From Acanthacorydalis orientalis (lineage: Eukaryota > Arthropoda > Insecta > Megaloptera > Corydalidae), in contig CM068315.1 of the NCBI GenBank assembly GCA_034766995.1, positions 51,866,162 to 51,930,161 of the forward strand: DNA of 64,000 bases, given 5' to 3'. A program made the translations under genes and the position numbers. Numbering within the stretch: position 1 is the first letter of the stretch; every line of letters begins with the position of its first letter. Shown in pieces: positions 22,460-34,976 of this stretch. The notes beneath the pieces are model-generated. The model was given only the letters and a program-made list of their open reading frames with translations, was not told the origin of the DNA and ran no database searches.

Positions 22460-24200
22460 TAGCGTATCAAATATAATTATATAATAAAAAAGATACAGAT
22501 TGTTATAAAGCTGTAATCATGAAATCCAATAAGAAATGAGCTCGAATTTAACTTTACAAAACATTTTAGAAACAATAATAGTTGTTGAAAATGTTTAAAA
22601 ATTATAATTTTCTGAAAAATACACTAACTAAATAAAACAAATTTATTTTTTTAAATTATGAATTATAATCGAACATACTTTAATAATATTCTTAATATGC
22701 TCTAGAAATATAATAATATAAAATCAAATATTCGAGAAAAATAGTTTATTATAACGATGTGACTCGTTTTGAAATTGAAACAACTAATAAAGCATTATAT
22801 ACATTTTGAGTTAAACGTTTTTTGTTATTATATATTATCAAGTTCATTTTTAAAAACTTTATTATGTGTCTATTTATGAAATGAAAAAATGGAAAACTAG
22901 TTACTTTTCATACCTTCTATAACATCCCATAAACAGAAATTTACAATTAATTTTTTGAATTTATAATAATACTTTTTTGTATAATAATTACATGTTTGAC
23001 ACATGAAAATGTTTATAACAAAGTTCATTCGAAAGTCTAAAAATTTAATGACTGTGAAAATTAATACATTGGCACGCACTTATTTGTATTGTGTATTTGT
23101 ATATACATATATATAAATATATATATGTATATATAATACACACGTGTGCATATATATTTATCTGTAAAAATATAAATAGATCTATTCATGTTTTTAATAA
23201 AATTAAGATCTCATCTAAGGAAATTAACATATCTATTTCAACTATATTTAAATGTCAAAACGTACACAAGTTCGCTTTAAATAATTAGATAAGAAATGGT
23301 ATTTAAATTTCATCTATTTTAAATACAAATGAAGAAATGAACTTAGAATGAGAATGTCATATAGGATAAAGTCGTGTAATAAAAATCTATTTTCGGATTT
23401 CAGTTGAAACATTATAGATTTTATCTATAATATTTTTTGTATAAAATTAGGTTAGTGAAATTGTTTTTAATTATATATATATATATATATATTACTTTAT
23501 TTGAATCTTTTATAACGTGAAAATATTCATAATAAGCACCGAGTTCATTTTAAGATCAATATGAAATAAAACGTATAAAACAATTACATGCCATAAACAA
23601 GAGCATAATTCTTAACTAAGAATAACGAAAAATCATTTATCTCCTCAAATATTGCTTTCTTTCTGTATGAAGTGAGATGTAATTCGCATCAGTATCCTTA
23701 AAAAAATATCACAGACCATAAACTTTCTGAAATGTGATTTCATTCCAGCGACCGAAAAATTTAACAATGTAAAGGAAGAGAACGAAAATTGCTTTTAAGT
23801 ACAATATTATTTTATACTGCAGCGACGAAAAATATTCATATTTTTTAATTAAAAAGCATTGTTGCTTCAATTTACAAATATTTGATATCTTTTTTATTGT
23901 GATGACATACACTTTTTAGATATGTTTCAATGCATTTTAATTTAAATTATACAATTTTTTATTCATTATGTAAAAAATAAAAACTACTCTATCTGTATTA
24001 CTAACATATGTCTTTTAGTAAATTTGTTATTGTATTGTAATGTATGATTAAAAATTATTTTTTTAAATTAAATTTTTGTTGTATGAATTGTTCTATCCAA
24101 TTAGAGAATATATTTATAATAAACAATAAAATATCATTATATATTTAAAAAAATTATTCCACTTTAAAATTTCCATAAAATAAATTTGTTTTTTGTATGG
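22460..24200. other. AT-rich, probably intron
   Basis: Minor TA runs near 23100 and 23473-23492. No support for genes. Confidence 0.5.
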
Positions 24201-24206
24201 ACCACC

Positions 24207-24614
24207 TCCTCGCAAGGTCGCTCCCTCCGTTATACTCTACAAGTAGAACGTTAACCATTTCCATTCTCGACCATTTCTGATGTTTCACTAATTGTCATGT
24301 TCGTCGATTCCAATAAAACAGTATTCGGGCATGGCTAGTTGTATGTTGGTCTCTCAAGATATACTTTCAAGCATGGTATCAAGTTTCAGTGTATAGAAGA
24401 ACACAAATCAATTACGAATATCGTATACAGAGAAGTTTTCAGTTTCATTATTTTCACAGTTTCATTTAAAATCGAAAAATAAATTTCATTACAAAATATT
24501 TCTATTTTATTTTTCACTTTTTATTTAAAAATTGTGAACACTTAATGAAAGCGAGCGGCGGTTGACCTTCCTATGAATAGGCGAACATAGCGAGTAGGAG
24601 ACAGAGCCCTCTAG
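24207..24614 (+). mobile_element. Non-autonomous Helitron
   Basis: The right end reads AGGAGACAGAGCCCTCTAG then T, matching Helitron termination (CTRR, here CTAG, inserted before T), with a short imperfect stem just upstream. The left end is placed at TCCTCGCAAGGTCGCTCCC (24207), which fits a 5' TC start. The 410-bp body has balanced ends, no Rep/helicase frame and an AT-rich stretch before the tail (24480-24540). The 5' position is a best guess. Confidence 0.5.
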
Positions 24615-25301
24615 TTATAATAAAAAAATATTTTAGATAGAGGAGAAAATTATTGTTCAGTAAATAATGTCAATTTTACAAAATAAAGTTCTAATGAAAT
24701 TTTTGTTAATTATTAAAATAAAAAAGGATTCTTGTTGATTGATATATCTTATATAAAAACTAAAAGGTGCTCATTAAATACTTATATTTTATATGGAAAA
24801 TATACTTCTTAAATGATAATTAGTAGCAACTTAGTTTACGAACATGTATACAAATTAAACTTACACTGAAGTACATTAATGATTGTACTTTATTAAATCA
24901 ATTATATAAGTTCATATTTTTATTTATTTTACAAGTATTTTTTATATATTATATATAAAAAAATATTTATATCTTTAAGAATGAAAACAATAACATTTGC
25001 TATAAGAAAATTTATCTCCCTTTATTTTATATTAGATATGATAAACGAAAACGTTTTTATAAATAAATTTTATTATAATAAAAAAGAACGATATTCATAA
25101 AAATATAATTATTAAGAAATTATTTTATCATTCATTAATATTATAATAAAAATAAGATGTTATATAAACGTTGAAGTCGAACGTTAAAAAATAAAATTGT
25201 ATTTTTTAAATAATAGTTATAAAATAAATAAAAATAAGGTTAAGATTTCACAACTATCAAAATAAAAATTAAATTTTAAATGAAGGAACAAGTAATAAGA
25301 A

Positions 25302-25305
<4 letters not shown>

Positions 25306-25345
<40 letters not shown>
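25306..25345. repeat. (TA)n array, 40 bp
   Basis: Uninterrupted. Confidence 0.95.
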
Positions 25346-25348
<3 letters not shown>

Positions 25349-25473
25349 TAAGTATATATTCAAAGCCAATTTCCCATTTAATTCTGCTAGCAGATATGAG
25401 TTTCTTTAAATTATTAAAATACGAAGGGTTCTATTAAATATATTTCCTCAGTTAGAATCTGTATTGGGGTATA

Positions 25474-25499
25474 AGAACCAACAGTTTTATGTTGGTTCT
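25474..25499. repeat. Perfect 10-bp hairpin
   Basis: AGAACCAACA, six-base loop GTTTTA, TGTTGGTTCT. It has mixed composition, unlike the TA palindromes. It is too short for a microRNA precursor and is of unknown significance. Confidence 0.6.
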
Positions 25500-25632
25500 G
25501 TACACCATGTTTTTCAATTAGGAAATTGGGAAAGTTTATATTATTGAGTCGAAGTTTGAATTCGTGACATGTAGTTTCTGAGGTGAACGGCTGGATAATT
25601 GGACTACTGTTACTGACTGGTTCTCTTTCAAA

Positions 25633-25636
<4 letters not shown>

Positions 25637-25670
<34 letters not shown>
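25637..25670. repeat. (TA)n array, 34 bp
   Basis: Uninterrupted. Confidence 0.95.
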
Positions 25671-25674
<4 letters not shown>

Positions 25675-26557
25675 CACAAAACTCACCACACAAATTTAAT
25701 TGAATTGAAAATGAAATAAGCCATTTAATCTTATACTTTATTTTTGAATTAACATAATGAATTTAAACTTTTGCAGAAAACTGGAGTCTCATATATGTAT
25801 TGAATTAAATATACAAAAAAGTAGAAAAAGATGAAATTAACATTTTTATTATGGAGTTTTTATATTTTGTTAATGCAACAGACTTTCAATTACACTCGGT
25901 GCGGCGATTTTACAAAATCTGTACAATAGATGGTTGTGAATTTAATCATTATACATTATATATATACAGCTTAATTGAAACAGGTCAAAAACGTTGAAGA
26001 TTATGTACTTGTATCTAAGAGATATTAAAAAGTGTGTAAAGGCAATAAACAATTACAATAAATATCTGTTGAAAAAAATCGGTTCACAATCTCTCAATAT
26101 CAAGCGGTTACAAAACGAGAGTAGCATTGATAATGTCGTGATACCATTTTAAACATATGATATATTAGTATTAACGTAAATCTAAATATATGTGGCATGT
26201 ATACGTCATATCCTGTAGGTCATCAAACTCTGCAGGTGATTGACTGAATAGAATGACTACGAGACTGTCAAAACTGTGTTCGAAATTATTTGTGAGTAGA
26301 TGCAAGACGTAGATGGCAGGAAAAAAGACAGGCAACTTTACAGGTTTGTCACAAACGAATCGTCGTGACCACTTGACTTTTTTACTACGGTAGCGGGTTG
26401 AGATTGCCCATTAAGCAAGAAGTAAACGTTTGGATATAGAAAATACAACAGACGCTGCAAGAATCAAATGTTATCTGTATGTACACAATGGCAATTGTCA
26501 TTGATGTAAAAAAGTTATCTGAAAGTTTAATGCACTTCTTATGTTTTAGACTGAAAA

Positions 26558-26562
<5 letters not shown>

Positions 26563-26609
<47 letters not shown>
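26563..26609. repeat. (TA)n array, 47 bp
   Basis: Uninterrupted. Confidence 0.95.
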
Positions 26610-26616
<7 letters not shown>

Positions 26617-27026
26617 TATTATAGAACAAAACTATCTATTTAAATATACCTTTTCTACCTAAATACTTTACAGAATCAAAGAATGATAGAGTATAAACAA
26701 TTTACACTTACAAATATTTCAACAAAGCAGTTAATTTCTTCTTAAATAAAAATGAATTTATTTCAGAATTTCAATTGTGGACAAATACAGCATTATCAAC
26801 AAAAATAATTATATTGATTATCAAAGAATATTATTAAAATATGACTCAAAAAGTTATTATTATCAAATTATGTATTATAATTAAAGAAATGTACAGACAA
26901 AGTATATTTATTACACATATGTATTTACTTATAGCTTGCCTAGAATATTTTTTAGAAATTATAAAAAAAATTATTGTGTCTAAACATTATAAAATATTAT
27001 ATTTATGATTTTATTTTACATATTTT

Positions 27027-27030
<4 letters not shown>

Positions 27031-27072
<42 letters not shown>
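27031..27072. repeat. (TA)n array, 42 bp
   Basis: Uninterrupted. Confidence 0.95.
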
Positions 27073-27080
<8 letters not shown>

Positions 27081-27949
27081 ACAGGTAGGTATGTAGATGG
27101 GTTTTTTGGCCTCGATAGAAACATATTTTACTTACAAAGTTATATATATATAATGTGTGTGCATACACAACAAGTCTGTATGTGATTTACATTTTACATG
27201 AAACGAAGCATTTTCTTTTCTTTTATTTGTAGTTTTTCTGAATTGTACAATATATGCAAGAATTTACTAGAACATGTCGTTCTCTAAATAAATATGGAAC
27301 AAATATACACAGATATCGAATATGCAAAATATTATTCATATTTTTCTTTCAATAAAAATTCTATAAGGTGAATATATATATATATATATATTCATATAAT
27401 CTTTTGTATATATATATATATAAGATTTAAAAGTTAATTGCTTATATTTTATGTTATGAAAAAATAAAAACTAATCCTATTTTCAAATAAGAGTTAAGCA
27501 AATTTTAAAGAAAGATCTATTTATAACTACTAAAATAAAATTCTTAGAGAATTGTAAAAGAATTAGCAAACATAATAAATTATATTTTTTAACTAATTTA
27601 ATAATTTAAGTGAATACTACAGATGACAACTGTGTCGGTAAAAATAACAAAGAAATCAATGGATACCTATTACGATACATATAGGAAATAACAAAAATAA
27701 CTTTTTCGGGATTGAATTATTTTATTATAATTATGTTCTGAAAATGTTATTAATAGATATACTTCCGTGCATACGATTATAATAGAATGCATGAAATGAC
27801 AGTAAAATTTATGATAATAGTATTTTGTAAACCTGTTCGCATTATTAAAAAATAGTACAACAAAACATACGAATGCAAGTATATTTTCACATTATGATAA
27901 TTGAATTACAAATAAATATTTTATTATGAATACATGTATGTCTATACAA

Positions 27950-27953
<4 letters not shown>

Positions 27954-28014
<61 letters not shown>
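27954..28014. repeat. (TA)n array, 61 bp
   Basis: Uninterrupted. Confidence 0.95.
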
Positions 28015-28015
<1 letters not shown>

Positions 28016-28475
28016 CGTTATGGATTAAAAGTTTAAATCAAATGAAGTGCATTTTTGGTACACGTTTCCTATTCGATTATTAATGGGTATTCATTGTGGT
28101 GGAAGTTGTTAGGTTCTCATTGATGATTGATTAGTATATATTATTATTATATACTTAAAAACAAAGACGTCTACTAAAAAGTTAATATACTAGATTAGTT
28201 TTAACAATTTTAATAATAAAGTAATTAGTATATAAAATTAGTTGACTTAAAAAAGTAACATTTGTCGTTAATATTTAATACAGATTCAACAATATAAATA
28301 ATTTAATGTTTCAATCAATTAAGATACTTCTAATTATAATGAATAACATATACAATAGTAACTATTTAACAAAAATTATACTTTAATAGGCATTATAATA
28401 TAAAGCAGACTTCATTAAAATTGAAGTGTAACGGTAGACGTTTTAAATAAAAAAAAAACGATATATTGATGTTGC

Positions 28476-28481
<6 letters not shown>

Positions 28482-28535
<54 letters not shown>
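28482..28535. repeat. (TA)n array, 54 bp
   Basis: Uninterrupted. Confidence 0.95.
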
Positions 28536-28538
<3 letters not shown>

Positions 28539-28746
28539 GATTTTGTATGTTTTCATGTACACTACATGGTCATATAAAATGTTGCAATGCTGTATTTTGG
28601 ATGTAAGTTAATGGTAAAACGACATAATATTGCTGTTTACATCCATGAATGGTATTCACCAAATGTGGTAGGGAACTTGGTCAAAGGTCTGCTGAGAGTA
28701 TGCCAAAAGTGATATTCAGTGTCGTAAAAGCATCTTCGTGTATCGT

Positions 28747-28766
28747 TTAACACATTCAGTGCCAGT
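28747..28766 (+). mobile_element. Possible single piggyBac-like terminus
   Basis: TTTAACACATTCAGTGCCAG combines a TTAA with a sequence close to the ends of TTAA-specific MITEs (TTAACCCATTCAGTGCC). No partner terminus was found nearby, so this may be a solo end or chance. Confidence 0.25.
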
Positions 28767-29689
28767 ATATTATTATACGTACGATAATCGAACGCACAGA
28801 ATACAAAATGTGTGAGAATGATTTTCAATTTGTATAAGAGTCCTATTACTGGATTTGTTTATATTACCTACATATGTGCAGCAATATTATTTTATGTATT
28901 ATTTTTTTATTATTTGTATTATTTATTTGCTTTTTGCATGAATATATGTAGACAAAACATTTAATGACAACTTAATGAGTTTTACAGACTTAAGAGGCAT
29001 CTTTTTTAATTTAAATTGCTTCTAATAAGAATCCTATATTTGTAAATTGTGTTACTATTGTAATTATTTATTTAATTTTGATAAGCAGTGATATAACATT
29101 TCTACAGAAATATTTGAATTTTTTATGTCTATTCACGATAGACACCCGCCACATTTAATATATTTACTCTTATTCGTAAACAAATTGAATATAGTTGAGT
29201 AAATGTACTAATATTAGATATTGTTATTTTTTCACTATGTATACATTTTTAAAAAGAAAAGAAAATAGATACTTAATGAAAAATAAATAGTGAATAATTT
29301 ACTATTTTTTAAAAGAAATCAAACTAAGTCTAAAAATATGAACACATATTGAAATGTTAATATAAATTTCTTGAAGAATTTTATGATGCATAATTTCTGT
29401 TATTGTGTAGCATAAAACTGATCTCATATTATAGATCAGTTAATTAAATATATGTAAAAAATTAAAAGCAATATCGGATATAAAAATATTTACTTGTTTG
29501 AACCAAAAATTGTGTTTTTATAACGAAAAAAGAGAAAAGAAAGCAGATTCGATGAATGGTGTACATACTGTGTTGCACATGAGGAATGCAGAAATTTATT
29601 TTTAAACTAATGTAATTATAGTAGTATGAACAGTTTTTAATCCACCTAATCGGGAACCATTGTCTTCGGCAGTAAATGTGATAACAGAA

Positions 29690-30020
29690 TGTTAGATCCA
29701 GTCCACATGTTACCGGACACAACAGTGCTCTCGGCCATAGTCACTAGATGGCCATCGGAAATAATTACTGTTGGCATTACGAGCCAGCCGGCGACACTAA
29801 CGGCAAATTGCGGTAACAAACTAACGGTATACTAGAATTCTTGAACAGAGAAATTAGACCGTTTTGGCAATCCCTGTGGTCCGAGTTTATCATCGTCTAG
29901 TTGTAGCGCAAAACATGTTTGAAGCCAATTTAGTGTTTATGATGAAACCGTATGTTTTCACATAGGCGGGCCCATAACTTAAAAAAGTCATAATTCCGGA
30001 TTTGAAAAACGCGAAAGCGG
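29690..30020. other. Balanced-composition patch of unknown role
   Basis: About 330 bases with normal GC and several CpGs, in sharp contrast with its flanks. Frames on the minus strand (29462-29722 and 29890-30153) are 86-87 codons and resemble no known family. I see no transposon ends. A conserved regulatory element or an eroded old insertion would both fit. Confidence 0.25.
29742..29752 (+). promoter_or_regulatory. CTCF-like core motif
   Basis: CACTAGATGGC matches the conserved core of the animal CTCF site (CCASYAGRKGGC) at 11 of 12 positions if the preceding T is counted as the one mismatch. It sits in a balanced-composition patch (29690-30020). CTCF exists in arthropods, but a core match alone is weak evidence. 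Confidence 0.25.
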
Positions 30021-32413
30021 AAGGAAAAGAAAAACTGTAACATATGTTTATAATATTTTCGATACACGAATGTCGTATAATAAAAACGTTTATTATCGAC
30101 AGTGAATAGAATAATAATTTCATATAAAATTGTATTACAATCATTTTATACATTTGTTGTTCCGAAAGGGCACACAGTAACGATTATATTGATTTATAAT
30201 CAAAAACAATGAGTCATATACTTTTTCTCTAGAGTAACTGATACTTTTTATCAAATGTTTTCTCAACAATTAACTATGATGTATTTATTGCAATAAAAAG
30301 TTGTTTGATATTTATTTTTTTAATAAAAATAAATTATATTTGACAACAAAAATAAAACACTTCTATGAAAAAACTATTTTAACTGACATTAAAATGTAAT
30401 AATATACACGTTGTAATTATGATTAAAGTACAATTTGTTTTATAAAGAATTATTTTTTTTTTATAGAAAATTTACAACAAAACTTTATGCATTTTAATGT
30501 ATTTGAAGATGTTCATTCTACTGTTTTACACAGACTAATTATAACCATAGATAATGAATTATAACGTTCAAGATTCATTCTATAATTGTTATAAATATAT
30601 TTCAAATGTCAAAACAATAACAGAATAATTTATAATTAATTATAACGGTTTTATTCATATATAATTGACCTGTATATAATTCATAACGAAATTTAATTCT
30701 GAAACACATTATTTTTATAGATAAAAATCAATTAATAATTTAACAAGATAATAATTTATTGATACAGATAAAAGCTCGTAAAATATTTTTTCCTTAATGA
30801 ATAAATTATAAATGTGCCACTTTCAGTCCCAGATACTTTCGAACTTACAGTATTTTCAATTAACATATCTTTACAAATAATGGTTTTGTATTATTAAGTT
30901 AAATTTTACTTAATAATACAAAATTATAAATCATAAATCAGACTATAAAATAATATAAAAGTAAGTAACAATTTTAAAATCATTAAATTAATGTTTTTAA
31001 ACATTATTCATTTTTATATTACATATTATTTATTCGTGTTTTTATATAATTTCATCTTCAATTATTATTTAATCTATTTAAAATTGACAGTTTCATTTTT
31101 AATTCTATAATTTATTTCAAAACAATAAATGTTAATCACTCATAGATTATATTTAAATTCAGTGTGCAATATGCCCAGTGCTCTAAATATAAGATGAACT
31201 TTTAAGATTACTCCATATGTTTAGAAACTGAATTAATACGCAATAATTACAGATAAATGGTACGATATTCAAAATAAATGATTGTATTAGAAAACGAAAA
31301 CTACTTTGGTAATATATTTATCAGATTTATATCTAGAAATCTGAAATGTTTTCGAACCAAAAACACTTAACTATTTATATTGCACATTTCACATATAAAA
31401 AATCAATGTGTATATATATATATATAAATAAAAGTGTGTGTGTGTGTACATGTGTGTATAATATTAAATCAATATGTTTTATCGGCATGAATAAAATATA
31501 TCTTATTTCGAAATCTACCAAGAACCGAAATAAACTAACGACAATGTGCTGCTTTTGAATTACAAAGCAGAGCTATTTCGGAAAAGTGAAGGGTACGAAC
31601 AGTACTGAAGGGTCCACTGAAAAAGGGAACTAAAGCAATGAGAAAAATCAATCAACATGAACGTCTTTTTCGTTGAAAATGCACACCACTCACATTAGTG
31701 TTACAATTGGTTCAAACTGAATTTGTCACCGGCTTAATGTTCAACGTGTAGACAACACTATTACTCACTGTAGTAATTTGAAGAACAGTTATACACATTC
31801 AATGTATCGTCACATTGAAAACTCGGCTACCCAATACAAAATTGATTAATAAGTGGTTTATTTAATAAACAGAAAATAGATACTAACTTTTTTCCAGTGT
31901 ACCTCTTTTTCAATAATCACAGAAAAGGCATATTATCTGAATAGTCTTTCCATATGCCTTTCATTATTTTTATTAATTATTTAATAGTGAATATCCTTTA
32001 AATTTCATATTTTTATGTTTTTAAATAGTTATTGTCAATTAAGATTCAAAAAATGATAATACCCTTTTTCTGAAAGTCATTGCACATTCTTTTGAATTTG
32101 TATAATTTATTAAATATAAAAGGTCAGTATTGCAACATAAGTAGATAATAAATTGCATTCAAAAATTCGTACAATAAAACAATTTGAAAAAGATTTTATC
32201 AATAATTCTTACCTATTTTATTGATACAAATTATAACGTGCTTTTTTTTTGACCAATAAAAGTAGGTATTTTTTTGTTTTCATGATTTAAATAATAGCGT
32301 ACCCTTTTTGAGAGTTGTATTATTAACTTAAAAAAATTGGGATAGTTTTAATGATACACTTTTACATAAATTAGACTTAAATATATTATTGTCAATTCAT
32401 TTATAATAAAATC

Positions 32414-32418
<5 letters not shown>

Positions 32419-32461
<43 letters not shown>
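32419..32461. repeat. (TA)n array, 43 bp
   Basis: Uninterrupted. Confidence 0.95.
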
Positions 32462-32464
<3 letters not shown>

Positions 32465-33491
32465 AATAAAAAAGGAATTAAAATAAATAAATAAATAAAA
32501 ATACTGTTTATATATTTTTCTCTGTGTATGAAACTACAGTGTACTTCTACAACATGCCATTCTTGTATATTAAATTTTAATGAATTGTTTTCTGGAAATA
32601 TATGATAAAGTCAAATAAAAAACCTATTGCGTACTCCATGAAAACTTCTATTCGGATATTTCCGAGGGTACACTTACCAGACTTTGGAAAACGTTTCATT
32701 TTTTACGTTCTTCAATATTAAATAAGAAATGTACGTACATTGAATATACTGATAACTAGAATGTGTATTTAATAAACATTTGAATATATTTTATGACGAG
32801 AATGTAGAGAAAACAAATATGATTGTTTAAATCATGGAAGAAATAAAATAACTTGTAAGTTTTCTTATTCAGTTGAACTGTATATATGTATTATTTACAC
32901 GATGATCAATTTCTTGTTTTTGTTTTATAATTACCCATTTATTCTTTGTCCTCGCAACTCGATTAACGACATGCGGCTTGTTTCGTGTTTCTACACATTT
33001 TATCATCGCAATTCACAAATTAGTACATCTCAAGAAAGTATATTTTTTATATAACCGACGCATAAAAGATACGCTATCGTATAACGTACGATGTCGTATA
33101 TATTATCCCTTATTCAAAGACGAATTCAAGAATTTATCTGTAAACTTATGAATTTAGTTTACAGCTCGCTTGAGACGACGCTTTGAAGTCCGTGTCATAG
33201 ATAAAATGTTGCTGGCTTTTGGTTGCAAGGTCGCTTACGATGGTAACCGAGAAGAACCTTAATGTTTCATTCTTGTCTGTTTCCATTAGGTCGTCCTGTA
33301 CACAGAAGGGACACGAAATAAGGCTATTTGCAAGCACAATGCGTTTTACTTGCGAGACCGTTAATAACGGCTCGTTTATGCTACATAATTTTTAAATTTT
33401 AAGTGTTGTGGAAGCGTTCGTGTAAATTGTTTTTACGTGATGTTTACTTTGAATTATATCATATTCTTAAAGGGAGCTCTTTTAAATTTTG

Positions 33492-33494
<3 letters not shown>

Positions 33495-33571
<77 letters not shown>
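33495..33571. repeat. Compound (TA)n(GA)n array
   Basis: About 46 bases of TA followed directly by about 31 bases of GA. Confidence 0.95.
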
Positions 33572-33574
<3 letters not shown>

Positions 33575-33683
33575 CATACTTTAACGCACCGAAACATATA
33601 CATGTATATTTAAGCATACCCGTATTTTATTTGATAAAAATAAATGTATAAAATATAATGATTTTCCTGTTGTTTCATATACG

Positions 33684-33684
<1 letters not shown>

Positions 33685-33720
<36 letters not shown>
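33685..33720. repeat. (TA)n array, 36 bp
   Basis: Uninterrupted. Confidence 0.95.
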
Positions 33721-33725
<5 letters not shown>

Positions 33726-34137
33726 GTATATAAATTAACCAAAAACCAGTTGTCAACAAACATACGCCATTTCGAAGAAAAAGTAAATTGGTTGTTAGTG
33801 CTTGGAAGGAGTCTTATTTTTGTTATTTTTTTAAATAAAATATATTATATTGTGATGGATATAAAACATGTATGGTAAATCTGTATGGCAGAGATAAGAT
33901 CAAACGGTACGGTTATTTTAAGAACTGAGATAATAATTTCAGATTGTTTGTTTGAAGAACTAACTAATGAAAACATTTTTATTTTTAAATCAATGATGTA
34001 CAAAAATACAGACTCAAAATCCTGAATACAATATTTGTGTAAAAAGAATTAAGATATTACAGTTGATATTTTTTTTTTATAAAAATCTGTTTTAATTAAA
34101 ACGTTTTTTTTTACTAAGTTTTACATGTTTAACTAAA

Positions 34138-34144
<7 letters not shown>

Positions 34145-34210
<66 letters not shown>
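34145..34210. repeat. Compound (TA)n(TG)n array
   Basis: About 49 bases of TA followed by about 17 bases of TG. Confidence 0.95.
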
Positions 34211-34211
<1 letters not shown>

Positions 34212-34925
34212 ATTCAATATGATGTAGGATCGTAGAAAGATTCGCGGTATAGCTGAAGGCGTTATTATGAAGAAACGATGTAACAGAATATAACATGTAT
34301 ATCGTAGGTTAATTTTTGAATATAGTAAAGTACATTTTAGTAGCATCATTGTTTCTATACTAATAATTTTATTATGTTTATAACTTCCATTGTATAATGT
34401 ATTAAATCTACGATAATCTTCTGCAGACAGAATTTAATTTAAATAATTTCATTAACCGCAAAGAGGAATTTGTCAATTAATCATCGATGCTCGTTGTTAT
34501 GCGACATAAACTGTAAGAATAGAGTGACGGATGTGTCATTCGTTTTGTAAATCGCAGTTGTAACAAATGTATGTTATGATAACGTTATTTTATTTAACAA
34601 TAAATGTTTTGTTTTATTCACATATGAAATAAAGAAAAAAATAAATTCAATTTATAAAAAGCGAGTGTAAAAATACGGGAATACATAAAAAGGTACACGC
34701 TTTGAATCAACTGAATTGTAAAATGTTTATTGTTTCGTTCGAATCAGTGAATATTTGACACTTTTATAACTGCTAATATACTGTTATTCATAAAAGTGTT
34801 ACTACATATATTTATTGTATACTTGTAATTGAAATAATGTGACGATTTTTTGACGTGTTCATTTTCACAACACATTCCTTTTTATAAATGTTTATGTATT
34901 CTCTGATCGAAACTGTTTTAAAAAC

Positions 34926-34929
<4 letters not shown>

Positions 34930-34973
<44 letters not shown>
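34930..34973. repeat. (TA)n array, 44 bp
   Basis: Uninterrupted. Confidence 0.95.

Positions 34974-34976
<3 letters not shown>

Larger units (their letters stand above)
24620..29690. other. AT-rich, probably intron, with eight (TA)n arrays
   Basis: Balanced patches at 25430-25640, 26200-26410 and 28560-28830 hold no recognised frame. Short TA runs at 27371-27391 and 27408-27421. Confidence 0.45.

Noticed and set aside
33294..33368. Plus-strand segment after TTTCCATTAG reading LYTEGTRNKAICKH, reminiscent of the EGTR box of lysophosphatidate acyltransferases
   Set aside because: Only about 24 codons before two stops, no donor, and no other acyltransferase motif nearby. Four matching residues are not enough.
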